Assembly: GCA_023259675.1 (NCBI GenBank)
Contig: JALRGT010000011.1
Location: forward strand, 1 to 64,000
From: Flavobacterium sp.
GTDB lineage: Bacteria > Bacteroidota > Bacteroidia > Flavobacteriales > Flavobacteriaceae
DNA: 64,000 nucleotides
Direction of reading: 5' to 3'
This document shows positions 48,034 to 56,852 of the stretch, one piece after another. Every line of letters starts with the position of its first letter. Position 1 is the first letter of the stretch. The notes under the pieces were generated by a model. It was not told the origin of the DNA. It did not search any database and saw only the letters and a program-made list of their open reading frames with translations. Both the position numbers and the translations under genes were made by a program.

Positions 48034-48993
48034 TCATTTTTTCTTTCTATCCCCAATTTTTTTATCTGAGGTGTTGAAAATAAATTTCATACCGCTCATT
48101 ACTTTAGCATCTAGGAGGTAGCTGAAAAAAGGAACTTTGTTTGGTGTTTCGAGATTTACTTGGTCCAGATAATAAGCCGGTAATCCCGGTTGAAAATGAT
48201 GCAATTCGTGTAAGTTGAAATTGAAATAAAAATAGCGTGCCACCCAAGCCGAAAAGTTTACACTTCGGGTGTATTGTATTTGTTCCGAATAGCGAATGGG
48301 TTTTACTTGTTGCTCTCCAGCAATTGGAATTTTAATATGGGAGTGTTGACTAAGTATAAAGACATCGCTAATAATTAGACTAATAAAATAGCCCAAAAGC
48401 AAATGTTGTAAAATCCAAGTGCCTGCAACATAAAATAACAAAATGTATAGTATTATTTGCACCGACATATTTTTATAAATGCGATTTACATGAACTGCGG
48501 CGACATGTTTTTTGATTTTGGGTATGTTCCAATAATTTCCAATTCGGTACCCAATCGTAAATAGCGGAAACCAAATAAGCCAGGAAAGATTGATCAACAA
48601 TTTTGTCAAAGGAGAAAATTTTGGCGAAACCGTTCCTTCTGTAGTAGGGTCTTTATCGCGATAACCCGTCCATTTATGATGTAAATTATGAATGTCTACC
48701 CAACTGCTAAATGGAATAAAAGAAATAAACGCAAAGATATTTCCGAAAAAAGTATTCGCAAATCGGTTTTTGAAATAACTATAATGCCCCGTTTCATGCA
48801 GTAGAATAAAACATTGGAAAAAGAAAATACTTAACAACAATTGCCCAACTAAATAACCCAACGACCACACTGCTGAATACGATAAATGCACGCCTAAACC
48901 CATTAAAAGGACAGGAAGTATCAAGTAAGCGATAGCTTTTGAATTGCTGGCTTTAAATTCAGATTTGGATGGATTTGGTTTACTGTGGTTCAT
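48034..48993 (-). CDS. Membrane fatty acid desaturase
   Basis: A 319-residue integral membrane di-iron enzyme. All three histidine boxes are present: HETGHYSYF, HNLHHKWTG and HELHHFQPG, separated by hydrophobic segments as in the FA_desaturase (acyl-lipid/CoA desaturase) family. It introduces a double bond or hydroxyl into an acyl or carotenoid chain. Its start overlaps the stop of the acyltransferase gene by 4 bp, so it is the last gene of the seven-gene operon. In context it would modify the acyl chain of the lipid made by the upstream enzymes (inference). Confidence 0.88.
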   Translation of the reverse strand: MNHSKPNPSKSEFKASNSKAIAYLILPVLLMGLGVHLSYSAVWSLGYLVGQLLLSIFFFQCFILLHETGHYSYFKNRFANTFFGNIFAFISFIPFSSWVDIHNLHHKWTGYRDKDPTTEGTVSPKFSPLTKLLINLSWLIWFPLFTIGYRIGNYWNIPKIKKHVAAVHVNRIYKNMSVQIILYILLFYVAGTWILQHLLLGYFISLIISDVFILSQHSHIKIPIAGEQQVKPIRYSEQIQYTRSVNFSAWVARYFYFNFNLHELHHFQPGLPAYYLDQVNLETPNKVPFFSYLLDAKVMSGMKFIFNTSDKKIGDRKKK

Positions 48994-49742
48994 GCTAGTT
49001 CTGTGTTATACACTTCATTAAACTTGTTTACAAAGACAGCTCTTGTTGCTTCTTTGTTTTTTACCAAGTCGTCAAGTGTCCAGTTTTGAGTGTCGATAGT
49101 TTCTAGTTTTTCAATTCTTATGAGGCCTTTATTGACATCACTTAAATAGCCTTCTAGAATGTCATTTTTTTTGGGAGTGGTAATAAAGTAGGGAATAATA
49201 TCAAGTTTACACGCCGTTGCAAAATGATACACTCCTTTATTGAATCTATCAATGCCATGATGATGATCGTGCACTCCTTCTGAGGAACCCGCAATATTTA
49301 TTTTTTTGCTTTTTGCTAATTTTTCTAACTTTTTAAAAAAACTCAATCGCCTTTCTACATGATGTTGCTGAGGAATATACAAAACCCCAATACTTAATGC
49401 GGTTATCGTTAACGGAAATATTTTTAAGGTTTTCTCTGAAAGCAGAAAAATGGTATTGGTGTGACCTAAGGCAGTAAGAACGAAGATATCCAAAGCCGAA
49501 TTATGATTAAAGGTAATGAAGTATTGCCCTTTGTTTATAAATTCAATTTCTTTGGGCAATTCAATATCGACTTCGATAATTTTTAAAATTAATTTCGAAG
49601 TGAAGGGGATAAAATACTTTCTGTTGAAATTTAATAAATAGCCAACAGAAAGTATCCTTAAAAGTAAAGCAACCGAACCTAAACAAGTAAGTGTTACAAA
49701 GGCAACGGAAATTTTCGAAATGGTTTTTATTTTTGTTTGCAT
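48990..49742 (-). CDS. PlsC-like 1-acylglycerol-3-phosphate acyltransferase family protein
   Basis: A 250-residue protein with a hydrophobic N-terminus (about 12-32) and the acyltransferase block I motif NHNSALD (H-x4-D). Block III, normally FPEGTR, reads GSSEGVHD, a notable change, followed by HHHGIDRFNKGVYHFATACKLDIIPYFI. It probably transfers an acyl group from acyl-ACP or acyl-CoA to a phospholipid-like acceptor at the inner membrane. Overlaps both neighbours (16 bp with the methyltransferase, 4 bp with the desaturase). The altered EGTR block suggests a non-standard acceptor. Confidence 0.8.
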   Translation of the reverse strand: MQTKIKTISKISVAFVTLTCLGSVALLLRILSVGYLLNFNRKYFIPFTSKLILKIIEVDIELPKEIEFINKGQYFITFNHNSALDIFVLTALGHTNTIFLLSEKTLKIFPLTITALSIGVLYIPQQHHVERRLSFFKKLEKLAKSKKINIAGSSEGVHDHHHGIDRFNKGVYHFATACKLDIIPYFITTPKKNDILEGYLSDVNKGLIRIEKLETIDTQNWTLDDLVKNKEATRAVFVNKFNEVYNTELA

Positions 49743-50701
49743 ATCACGGTTTGCATAGAGAGGTTTAACTTTTTTTGAAAAAATAAAATGGGACTTAGCA
49801 AAAGCTGAAACAGGAAATAAGGAAAAATAATCTTATCCAGTTTCAATCCTTTTCCCAATATTTTGAAGTAGGTTCCAGTAAAAATATAAAAATAAGGAGG
49901 AAATGCGCCGTATGGAAGGTATTCTTCTACCACTAAATCATGTTTTTCGAGCATATTCAGAATACTTTTTTTGGTGTACAATGCGGTATGCTGAGGTGCT
50001 TGTATTCCGGGCCATTTGTTTTTGAAAAGTCTAAATGTTAACGAGTCTAATTTTGGGATTTCGATAATCAATTTCCCATCTGGTTTCAGGAATTTTTTGG
50101 CCATTTCGAGCGATTTATTCGGGTCGTAATCATGTTCGAAAAAATGCCACATGGTAATCAAATCAAACGAATTTTCGGGTAATGCTTGTTCGTAAAATAA
50201 GCCTTCATGAAAATTGATTTTGTCAAAATCAGGATAAGATAAATCTTCTTTGAAATCTACGCCATGAATTTTGCAATTGTATTTTTTGTTCAGATGCAGT
50301 AAAAATGTTCCCACGGCACAACCGACATCCAATACCTCAGTTTCTGTGTTTACGGTAATATATTTTGAGATTAATTTATCTTTCTCTCGATCGTGTTTGT
50401 TCATCGCATGTTCGTAAAGTGGTGTCAGTATTCCCCAATCTTTTTTCTTGCGGTGCGCAATATATTCTGAGTCATAAAACTCTTTAATCTCCGTAATGGG
50501 CAATCTCGGTTTTTGATAAACCAACTCGCATTCGGTGCATTTTACGTATAAAAAGCGACCTTCTTTTCCAGTTAAATCATCTTCTCCAATCAGGAATTTT
50601 TCGGATGCATCCGAGCCACATTGGTAACAAGCAATATTCTCAAAATTAAATCTTGGGGGATTGTCGAGTTTTTTTATTTCTTCTAATGGATCAAAGCTCA
50701 T
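49727..50701 (-). CDS. Class I SAM-dependent methyltransferase with N-terminal zinc-ribbon
   Basis: A 324-residue protein. Two CxxC pairs (CYQCGSD at about 25 and KCTECELVY at about 54) form a probable zinc ribbon. The Rossmann motif I DVGCAVGTFLLHL (about 124), motif LPENSFDLITMWHFFEHDYDP and KFLKPDGKLIIEIP identify a class I (Methyltransf_23-type) enzyme. A C-terminal hydrophobic stretch (about 280-310) suggests membrane association. Such enzymes often methylate lipids, quinones or sugars; the target here is unknown. Overlaps the UbiA-like gene by 11 bp. Confidence 0.8.
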   Translation of the reverse strand: MSFDPLEEIKKLDNPPRFNFENIACYQCGSDASEKFLIGEDDLTGKEGRFLYVKCTECELVYQKPRLPITEIKEFYDSEYIAHRKKKDWGILTPLYEHAMNKHDREKDKLISKYITVNTETEVLDVGCAVGTFLLHLNKKYNCKIHGVDFKEDLSYPDFDKINFHEGLFYEQALPENSFDLITMWHFFEHDYDPNKSLEMAKKFLKPDGKLIIEIPKLDSLTFRLFKNKWPGIQAPQHTALYTKKSILNMLEKHDLVVEEYLPYGAFPPYFYIFTGTYFKILGKGLKLDKIIFPYFLFQLLLSPILFFQKKLNLSMQTVICKQK

Positions 50702-51404
50702 AGGATATAATAATTAGGCGAGTGAATAAAAATATAAGTAAGAAGAGATAAGGAGATCCTTTTGTCTTTCTTGAAATAAGGGATAAGGTAATCGAAAGGA
50801 CGACCAATAATAGGATGAAATAATAAATATGCATAGATGGAATAAGCAAAATCATCGCAATGATGGCCAAAGGAAAGGCGTATTTTCTTTCGATGGGAAA
50901 TTGAGCGTCTTCCAATATTTCGAAAACTATCAGAGCAAGAAACAATGCGATGCAAACTCCATTAAATTCTCCCAAAAGAGCCATGCTTATCAATGGATAT
51001 TTCAGTAATGGCAGGTAGCTTTTGATATTACGTACCGGAAATAAAAATTGATACAACAAATGATTGATGATGAAAAACAAAATAATGGATGTAAGCAGTT
51101 CCGTTTTAAATTGGTAAACCAAAAGGAGAAACGGAACAACAAGTAGGACAAGTGCTATTTTTAGATTTTTTTGTGCTTTGCTGTCGGTGTAAATTCTGTT
51201 TTCCTTATCGATATCGATAATGGCATTCTGCAAATCATCATACAATCTCATGAGGAACAGGAAAAAGAACACCAGGAAATAATGGGTTACATCTTCCCAA
51301 CTAAAGACGAGATTTTTTTTAGAAAAAAGCAATAAGAAAAGGGTCAGCATTGAAAAAATGCCAAGATTAAACCGTTGCTTTATGTAAAGAATCAAATCAC
51401 TCAT
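50691..51404 (-). CDS. UbiA-like polytopic membrane protein (candidate prenyltransferase)
   Basis: A 237-residue very hydrophobic protein with about seven membrane segments. After the second segment it has RLYDDLQNAIIDIDKENR (about 53-70), which resembles the first Asp-rich motif of UbiA prenyltransferases (NDxxDxxxD, here D56-D57-x2-N60-x3-D64), and between later segments FEILEDAQFPIER (about 161-173), in the position of the second motif. The match is divergent and the protein is shorter than typical UbiA enzymes (about 280-300 residues). If real, transfer of a prenyl chain to a glycerol or aromatic acceptor would be expected. It overlaps both neighbours. Confidence 0.5.
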   Translation of the reverse strand: MSDLILYIKQRFNLGIFSMLTLFLLLFSKKNLVFSWEDVTHYFLVFFFLFLMRLYDDLQNAIIDIDKENRIYTDSKAQKNLKIALVLLVVPFLLLVYQFKTELLTSIILFFIINHLLYQFLFPVRNIKSYLPLLKYPLISMALLGEFNGVCIALFLALIVFEILEDAQFPIERKYAFPLAIIAMILLIPSMHIYYFILLLVVLSITLSLISRKTKGSPYLFLLIFLFTRLIIISYEL

Positions 51405-53847
51405 TTACGATAGTAATTTCGCCAGTATCGGCATTGAGCAGAATCAAATCGTTGTCTTTTATTTTTAGGGTTGCATTTTCAACTCCCACAATTGCCGGAA
51501 TTCCAAATTCTCTCGACACAATTGCACCATGCGATAACATTCCGCCTCGTTCTACAATCAATCCACTAATTAACGGAAAAACCACCACCCAACCTGGATC
51601 GGTTTGTCGCGTTACCAGAATGTCTCCTAACTCTAATTTTGAGGCTTCCATTACCGATGACAATACTTTGGCGCGCCCCTTTATGACTCCTCCACAAACC
51701 GATAATCCAACAATGGCATTTTCTGAATTTTGACTTTCGTTTTTTTGTCGGTTCAATTTTTCGGCTACGGGATATTGACCAAGATAACTCGAAAAATCAT
51801 CCGGAAATTGGATGTTTTTATTTTGTTCGAATGCTTCTCTAACGGATGCAATACGTTCATAAATAGTGTTAGGAAGAAGATTTGAAGTGCTAAAATGTTC
51901 TATAATTTCCTGATAGCGTAAATAGAAAATATCGTCAGCATGGTTAAGCAAATTTCTTTTTTGAAATTCGATTCCTGATTTATTGATGGACTGTTTGAAT
52001 TTAAAGTAGAGTAAAGCCTGTTTTAATCGAACTCTTTCTCTGGCTGCAATTCCTTTTATGGCCAGTTTTATCAAAAGATTTAAAACCCCAATTTGAATAA
52101 AGGAAAGTGGGAAAAGAATGCCGTTTTTGGAATAGATTCTTTTTTTGAAATTAGCGATATGATTGTTGCGTTCTTCAAATTTTAGGGCAATCAATTCTTC
52201 AGGATTACTATCGGGAAGAGAATCGTATTGCTGGAGCAATTCAATAAATTTTTCGGGTTCTTCGCAATAGTTTTTTGTCGTTAACATCAATTCGCCGGAA
52301 CAGCGATACCCCCAATTATCGATATAATCCTGAATTAGTTTTTTAATTTCTAATTCATTTGAACTTTCGTTCAGCCAATGATAAAACTCGAGCGCATTTA
52401 ATGATTGGAATTGGTCATAAACTTTTTCGTTTTTCCGAATGGCACACTTGATTTTATAAATCAAAATAATGGGATTGCTGCTGATTAATCCTGGAATGGC
52501 CTGTATGAGTTTGTTGTGAATTCCTTCGGCTTCGGAGCCATAAAACTTTTTGCAATATTTACCTAAAATACCATGGTAAAGCATCGCGAAAAAATCGGCT
52601 AAAGAGGCTTTGTACCAACTGTGCATTCGGATTTCAATAAAAGCATGAAAACACAATCGAAGTTCATCGAACGAAATGGCAGCATCGACTTTTTTGGCAT
52701 ATTCTGAAGCAAGTGTTTCAAAATCAGTAACCGTAGTTTCCAGTTTTGAGTTGAATTTAAAAACGGCTCGAATGAATTTTAATTTGTTGCCGACGCTTAT
52801 TTTTTTAGCTATTTTCTCGGATTCGGCATAGCCAACAAAATTATCAAATGATTTTCCCAAGGTTTCAGAGAATGGCGAAGCCGAAATAATTTCGTGAATA
52901 CTGGACATGTTATAATACATCTTACAGCCAAAAGCTCCAATCACATTGGCATATGAAGATTCTAAGGCTGCTATTTTAGCCTCTGGAATTTGAAAAAGTT
53001 TCGATAGATTTTTGAAATAATGGTAATAGGAGTCTCTAGCGATAGAATACAATAAAGGGGTTAATGCCTCAGGATAATTTTCGTTGACATTTGTATTCGA
53101 CCAATAGATTTTTTTGCTTTTTGCAGTTGTTGTTATCGGTCTCGCTTGAACAATATAAAAGATGTTATTTTTTATCGCCCATTCTATGTCAAGCGGAAAT
53201 CCGTAAAATTGTTCTAATCGTTTAGCCTGTTTTACTCCCTCTTTAAACGGAATAGGAGTGTTGTTTAGTATTGTTTTGGAAGCAATTGATGCCGTGAACC
53301 CCATCGGATTTACTTCGCCAGAAACTAGTTTTTCAGCATGTCCTTCAACATACTCAACGAGTAATTCGGTCTCGTTTGAAGGATTTCGAGTAAATATCAC
53401 TCCGGCATAATCAGGTTCGATTAAGGTTTGAACCACCACTGCCATTCCGTTCAGTTTTTGGCCTGTTTTGTCTTGATAGGTTTTTACATTCTCATTGTCA
53501 TAGGAATGCCAACAGCTATAAATATGAGCAATAATATCTTCTATTTGGGAAGAACTAATAAAGGAAGAAAGCTGTCCCGCAAACGAATTTTCGGCACCAT
53601 CTTCGCCAATGGCTGAACTACGAACCATGTATTTTTCGGCACCAATAGTTTTTAGTTCCGATTCTAATTCATTCAAAAAATCAGAGGTCAACTCCATTTT
53701 GTTTTTCGAAAAATGGTCAAAAGCATTCGACAGAATCACAAAACCTTCGGGTACTGGATAACCGGATTTCATCATTTTTGAGAGATGATAGGCTTTTGCA
53801 CCAGCGCAGTTTTCCGAAAGCGTATGATTTAAATTTAAAATATACAT
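51397..53847 (-). CDS. ATP-grasp plus phosphohistidine phosphotransferase (PPDK / rifampin-phosphotransferase-like)
   Basis: An 816-residue soluble protein. The N-terminal PPDK ATP-binding domain (about 1-240) shows AKAYHLSKMMKSGYPVPEGF, MVRSSAIGEDGAENSFAGQ, PDYAGVIFTRNPSN and IVQARPI. The C-terminus is a swivelling phosphohistidine domain with GGMLSHGAIVSREFGIPAIVG (His773). The middle 480 residues are a helical region, and the PEP/pyruvate TIM barrel of true PEP synthase is absent. This architecture matches rifampin-phosphotransferase-type enzymes, which pass the beta-phosphate of ATP to a small-molecule acceptor; a lipid or alcohol acceptor is inferred from the operon. Start and stop share one base with the CarS-like gene. 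Confidence 0.8.
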   Translation of the reverse strand: MYILNLNHTLSENCAGAKAYHLSKMMKSGYPVPEGFVILSNAFDHFSKNKMELTSDFLNELESELKTIGAEKYMVRSSAIGEDGAENSFAGQLSSFISSSQIEDIIAHIYSCWHSYDNENVKTYQDKTGQKLNGMAVVVQTLIEPDYAGVIFTRNPSNETELLVEYVEGHAEKLVSGEVNPMGFTASIASKTILNNTPIPFKEGVKQAKRLEQFYGFPLDIEWAIKNNIFYIVQARPITTTAKSKKIYWSNTNVNENYPEALTPLLYSIARDSYYHYFKNLSKLFQIPEAKIAALESSYANVIGAFGCKMYYNMSSIHEIISASPFSETLGKSFDNFVGYAESEKIAKKISVGNKLKFIRAVFKFNSKLETTVTDFETLASEYAKKVDAAISFDELRLCFHAFIEIRMHSWYKASLADFFAMLYHGILGKYCKKFYGSEAEGIHNKLIQAIPGLISSNPIILIYKIKCAIRKNEKVYDQFQSLNALEFYHWLNESSNELEIKKLIQDYIDNWGYRCSGELMLTTKNYCEEPEKFIELLQQYDSLPDSNPEELIALKFEERNNHIANFKKRIYSKNGILFPLSFIQIGVLNLLIKLAIKGIAARERVRLKQALLYFKFKQSINKSGIEFQKRNLLNHADDIFYLRYQEIIEHFSTSNLLPNTIYERIASVREAFEQNKNIQFPDDFSSYLGQYPVAEKLNRQKNESQNSENAIVGLSVCGGVIKGRAKVLSSVMEASKLELGDILVTRQTDPGWVVVFPLISGLIVERGGMLSHGAIVSREFGIPAIVGVENATLKIKDNDLILLNADTGEITIVNE

Positions 53848-54362
53848 TAGAAGGAGGCTTTTATTTTGGTAAAAACTAAAATCAAACTCATCACAATATG
53901 AGTCAAACTACTGATAAGCATTAAAACAAGAGCTTCTGTTATTGTAATTGAACTCAGCAAGTAGTAAACTAAGGTAACGCCAAATGCCGAATCCATTTTG
54001 TCAATCAGCATAAAAAAATAATTCTTGTTTGCATATGTTTCTCCTGCTTTGATGTTCCATTTTCTTTTTATAAAAGAATTTGGGAGTTCAAAGGCAACAT
54101 AAGCCAATCCGAGAAAAAAACCTAAAGGAATTGCATTAGTCAGCTTTAAGTTTAAAATGGAATTGAATAGCAGTAAAAAAACGACATTGAAAACCGGTAC
54201 CAGAATAAAACCGCGCCAAGTTTTATTTGCACCAAAAAGGTGGCTTGAAATGGCTTGGTTTAAAAATGGAAAAATATTCCACTTCACGACTAGCATGTGC
54301 AGTATATTAGCCAAAATCAAAGAAGGCAAAACCGTTAAAATTGGTATTGTAAAATCAGACAT
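53847..54362 (-). CDS. CarS/DUF46-like CDP-archaeol synthase homologue
   Basis: A 171-residue protein with four to five membrane segments. The family motifs are visible: FGANKTWRGF (about 43-52), LPNSFIKRKWNIKAGE (about 93-108) and a DKMDSAFG aspartate pair (D121, D124), as in the CTP-dependent archaeal CDP-archaeol synthase and bacterial phosphatidate cytidylyltransferase-like DUF46 proteins. The expected reaction is activation of a phosphatidate-like lipid with CTP. It is encoded directly after the HMG-CoA reductase fusion (8-bp overlap). Ether-lipid substrate is an inference from this and the nearby GGGP synthase. Confidence 0.72.
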   Translation of the reverse strand: MSDFTIPILTVLPSLILANILHMLVVKWNIFPFLNQAISSHLFGANKTWRGFILVPVFNVVFLLLFNSILNLKLTNAIPLGFFLGLAYVAFELPNSFIKRKWNIKAGETYANKNYFFMLIDKMDSAFGVTLVYYLLSSITITEALVLMLISSLTHIVMSLILVFTKIKASF

Positions 54363-56664
54363 GAGATTCTAAAATTTCAAGCATTCTAAATGCATTGTTC
54401 ATAATTCTTTTCGAAAAATCATATTTTATTAAAATTCCAGAGACTTCATAAAAGGAAACTCTGCAAGCCAAATAGGTTTTTAAGGAATAGGTATAAGCTT
54501 TGATGTATTCTGACCAATTTTCATTTTCATTCAGTTGATGGTGAAATTTTAAATAAAACCAAACATCCTCACTGGTGAAATCATCTTGTAGTACGAAACT
54601 TAAAAATTCAACAATATCACGATGTTTAAAGTCAATAACGGCTAATTCCCAGTCATAAATAATAGGATTTCCAGCATGGTCGATAAAAATATTTCTCGAA
54701 TTAAGATCGTTGTGAATGATTGATTTTTCGAGATCAATTGTTGCTGCTTCGGCTTCAAACGAGTCAATATCAAGATGTAGTTTTTTTAATTGATTGTAGT
54801 TGGGGTGTTCTACATTTTCATTAATTAAAAGTGTAAGTAACTTTTTGTATAAATCGACTGATTTCCAGGGTTTAAATTCCTGTACTATTGCCAGATGTTC
54901 TGTTTTTGTGGTTTTGTGAAAGCCGTTGATTACCCTTATTACCGAACAAATGTCTTTTTGTTTCCATTTTTCGGGATGGTTTTCTGAGTTGGCAATCTTA
55001 AGTTTGTTGTGGTCTAAAAATTCCTGAATAAAAAAATAAATTTCCCTTTTTGGGTCTATTTTGCTACCATAATAGTGGGGAATGTATTTGAAGTCCTGGG
55101 TAACTAAATAGTTGTAAATATCAATTTCTTTGATATGCGAATTCTTGAATTCCAGGTTTTCTTTAGATGATTTAAATAAATCAGAAAGTTTGGGATCAAT
55201 AGAAGCGGCAATCAAATGCAGTCCTTTTATAACTTCTTCATCCAACGCTTTCGACTTGATTAATAATTTGGTGTTTCTAATTTCACCATTCGAATTCTCC
55301 TGCTTTAGATGTAGCGGAATAAAGCCGATTAATTTTTTGTTGATTTTGGAGGCGATATTGGTGATAATGCCATTTTCAATTAAGTCGGCCTCGGCAATCG
55401 CTATTTCGTGAATTTTGTTTGTGCTGTTTTCGGACAGAATGGACAGTAATAATTTTGGTGTTAATTCGGAACGGGTCAGCCAGTTTTTCGGTTTGTTTCT
55501 TCCCAGTTTTTCATGCGCTTTGGCGAATTCGCCACTCACAATGGCCGAATAGGTTGAAATCTCTAATCCTAAGGCAAAACCACAGATTAATTTGGCAAAA
55601 CGTTCTACTTTTCCGCTTCCCAGACAGCCCATTAATTGGAGTGCTTCGGCTTGTTTGGGTAAATGGGTGCCACCGCCAACGGTTCCGATGACCAAGTTGG
55701 TAAGATTCAATTGTAATTTTAGTCCTTCGGCAGTTTTTTCTAAATGTAAAAAACCAACACTGGATTCGTGGATACAGGCTAAATCTTGACCCGTAGCCAC
55801 ATAAATTGCGGCAATGGCGTTGGCTACATTAACATTATAGCCTAACATTCCATTTGAGGAGCAAATTTCTTTTGAAGGGAGAAAACATTGATATAGTTTA
55901 TCGCTTGTGGTTCTTAAAGTTTGATTGATTACTTGTTCGGTCAAATTACATTCGGCGGTTACATTTATTCCTCTGCCGTTTTCGATGTTAGAAAGGGATG
56001 CTTTTTTGTCGGAAGAACCATTGCCTTCAATGATAAAATCTATTGGGACAATATCTGTGGCGGTTTTAAATTGATTGACAATATAAAGCATGGCATGCCA
56101 AGTACAGGAAGTAGTCATGTTTTGACCTGAAGCATCGCCAGTGGTGTAAATAAATTTTATATGAACGATAGTGTCTAATTGAATGACGTCAATTTCTATC
56201 AGTTTGGCATGGTTAGAATATTGCTCTGCCACTTTTTTGATATTTTCAAAATGGACAACAGAGTAATCTCTAAATTGTAACGCTTCCTCTTTTGTATTAA
56301 AAATAAACATGGGAACCCTGCACATTTTTTGCCAAGCAACAGTTGCCGTAAAGCCACCACTATTGGTTATTGCTTTTGCACCTCGATTCATACTCGCGAC
56401 CAAAGCGCCTTCTAGCGTGCCGGCCAGACAGTACACTAAATCTTCTTTCTCATTTTCATGATATAAAAGAGGGCCAACAATTCCCATTGGAATTTCAGTA
56501 CTACCAACGTATGACTCAATATTGTTTTTGATATCGTCCAGTTCTAATCCTGCTTCCGAAATTTTATCAACCTTTAAGTTGTTTTTTTTAAGAAAGTCGT
56601 GCCGTAGTTGGGTTGACATTTTGGTTACTAAACCTCTACCAGGAATAATAGGAAATTCATTCAT
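54355..56664 (-). CDS. Class I HMG-CoA reductase fused to C-terminal APH-type kinase
   Basis: A 769-residue fusion. Residues about 1-400 are a class I HMG-CoA reductase: PMGIVGPL, GTLEGALVASMNRGAKAI (E85), TTGDASGQN, GNGSSDKKAS (K220), ATGQDLACIHES (D294), GTVGGGTHLP and KAHEKLGRN (H384), so all four catalytic residues are present. It reduces HMG-CoA to mevalonate. Residues about 440-769 look like an aminoglycoside-phosphotransferase/choline-kinase fold with IIHNDLNSRNIF (H651, D653, N658) and IIYDWE (D671) of the Brenner and Mg-binding motifs. The kinase substrate is unknown; mevalonate or a lipid-pathway alcohol are possible. First gene of the operon. Confidence 0.9.
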   Translation of the reverse strand: MNEFPIIPGRGLVTKMSTQLRHDFLKKNNLKVDKISEAGLELDDIKNNIESYVGSTEIPMGIVGPLLYHENEKEDLVYCLAGTLEGALVASMNRGAKAITNSGGFTATVAWQKMCRVPMFIFNTKEEALQFRDYSVVHFENIKKVAEQYSNHAKLIEIDVIQLDTIVHIKFIYTTGDASGQNMTTSCTWHAMLYIVNQFKTATDIVPIDFIIEGNGSSDKKASLSNIENGRGINVTAECNLTEQVINQTLRTTSDKLYQCFLPSKEICSSNGMLGYNVNVANAIAAIYVATGQDLACIHESSVGFLHLEKTAEGLKLQLNLTNLVIGTVGGGTHLPKQAEALQLMGCLGSGKVERFAKLICGFALGLEISTYSAIVSGEFAKAHEKLGRNKPKNWLTRSELTPKLLLSILSENSTNKIHEIAIAEADLIENGIITNIASKINKKLIGFIPLHLKQENSNGEIRNTKLLIKSKALDEEVIKGLHLIAASIDPKLSDLFKSSKENLEFKNSHIKEIDIYNYLVTQDFKYIPHYYGSKIDPKREIYFFIQEFLDHNKLKIANSENHPEKWKQKDICSVIRVINGFHKTTKTEHLAIVQEFKPWKSVDLYKKLLTLLINENVEHPNYNQLKKLHLDIDSFEAEAATIDLEKSIIHNDLNSRNIFIDHAGNPIIYDWELAVIDFKHRDIVEFLSFVLQDDFTSEDVWFYLKFHHQLNENENWSEYIKAYTYSLKTYLACRVSFYEVSGILIKYDFSKRIMNNAFRMLEILESHV

Positions 56665-56694
56665 ATAAAATATTTTGGTTAGGAGGTGTTTACG

Positions 56695-56702
56695 TAAAGA
56701 TA
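56695..56702 (-). promoter_or_regulatory. Candidate -7 box for the HMGR operon
   Basis: On the minus strand the octamer reads TATCTTTA, one mismatch from TAnnTTTG, about 30 nt upstream of the start codon. No confident -33 partner was found. Confidence 0.3.
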
Positions 56703-56852
56703 TGATTTCTAATCATTTTATTTAAATAAATATGGGATCCTTATTCGTTTTCTTAATTTTTTATGAATTTACTGGAATAAGTCTTGTGAGCCAAAAAATA
56801 TATTTATTCAATTTGGTGAATGGTCAGTTTGTTTTTTTATCGTTAGATAAAA

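Noticed and set aside
48034..56664. Flexirubin or carotenoid pigment cluster
   Set aside because: The acyltransferase, desaturase and methyltransferase could suggest pigments, but there is no ketosynthase, dehydratase, phytoene synthase or aromatic-lyase gene, and HMGR/CarS do not fit flexirubin.
56681..56688. AGGAGGTG resembling a ribosome binding site
   Set aside because: On the plus strand it precedes no gene; the adjacent gene is on the minus strand.
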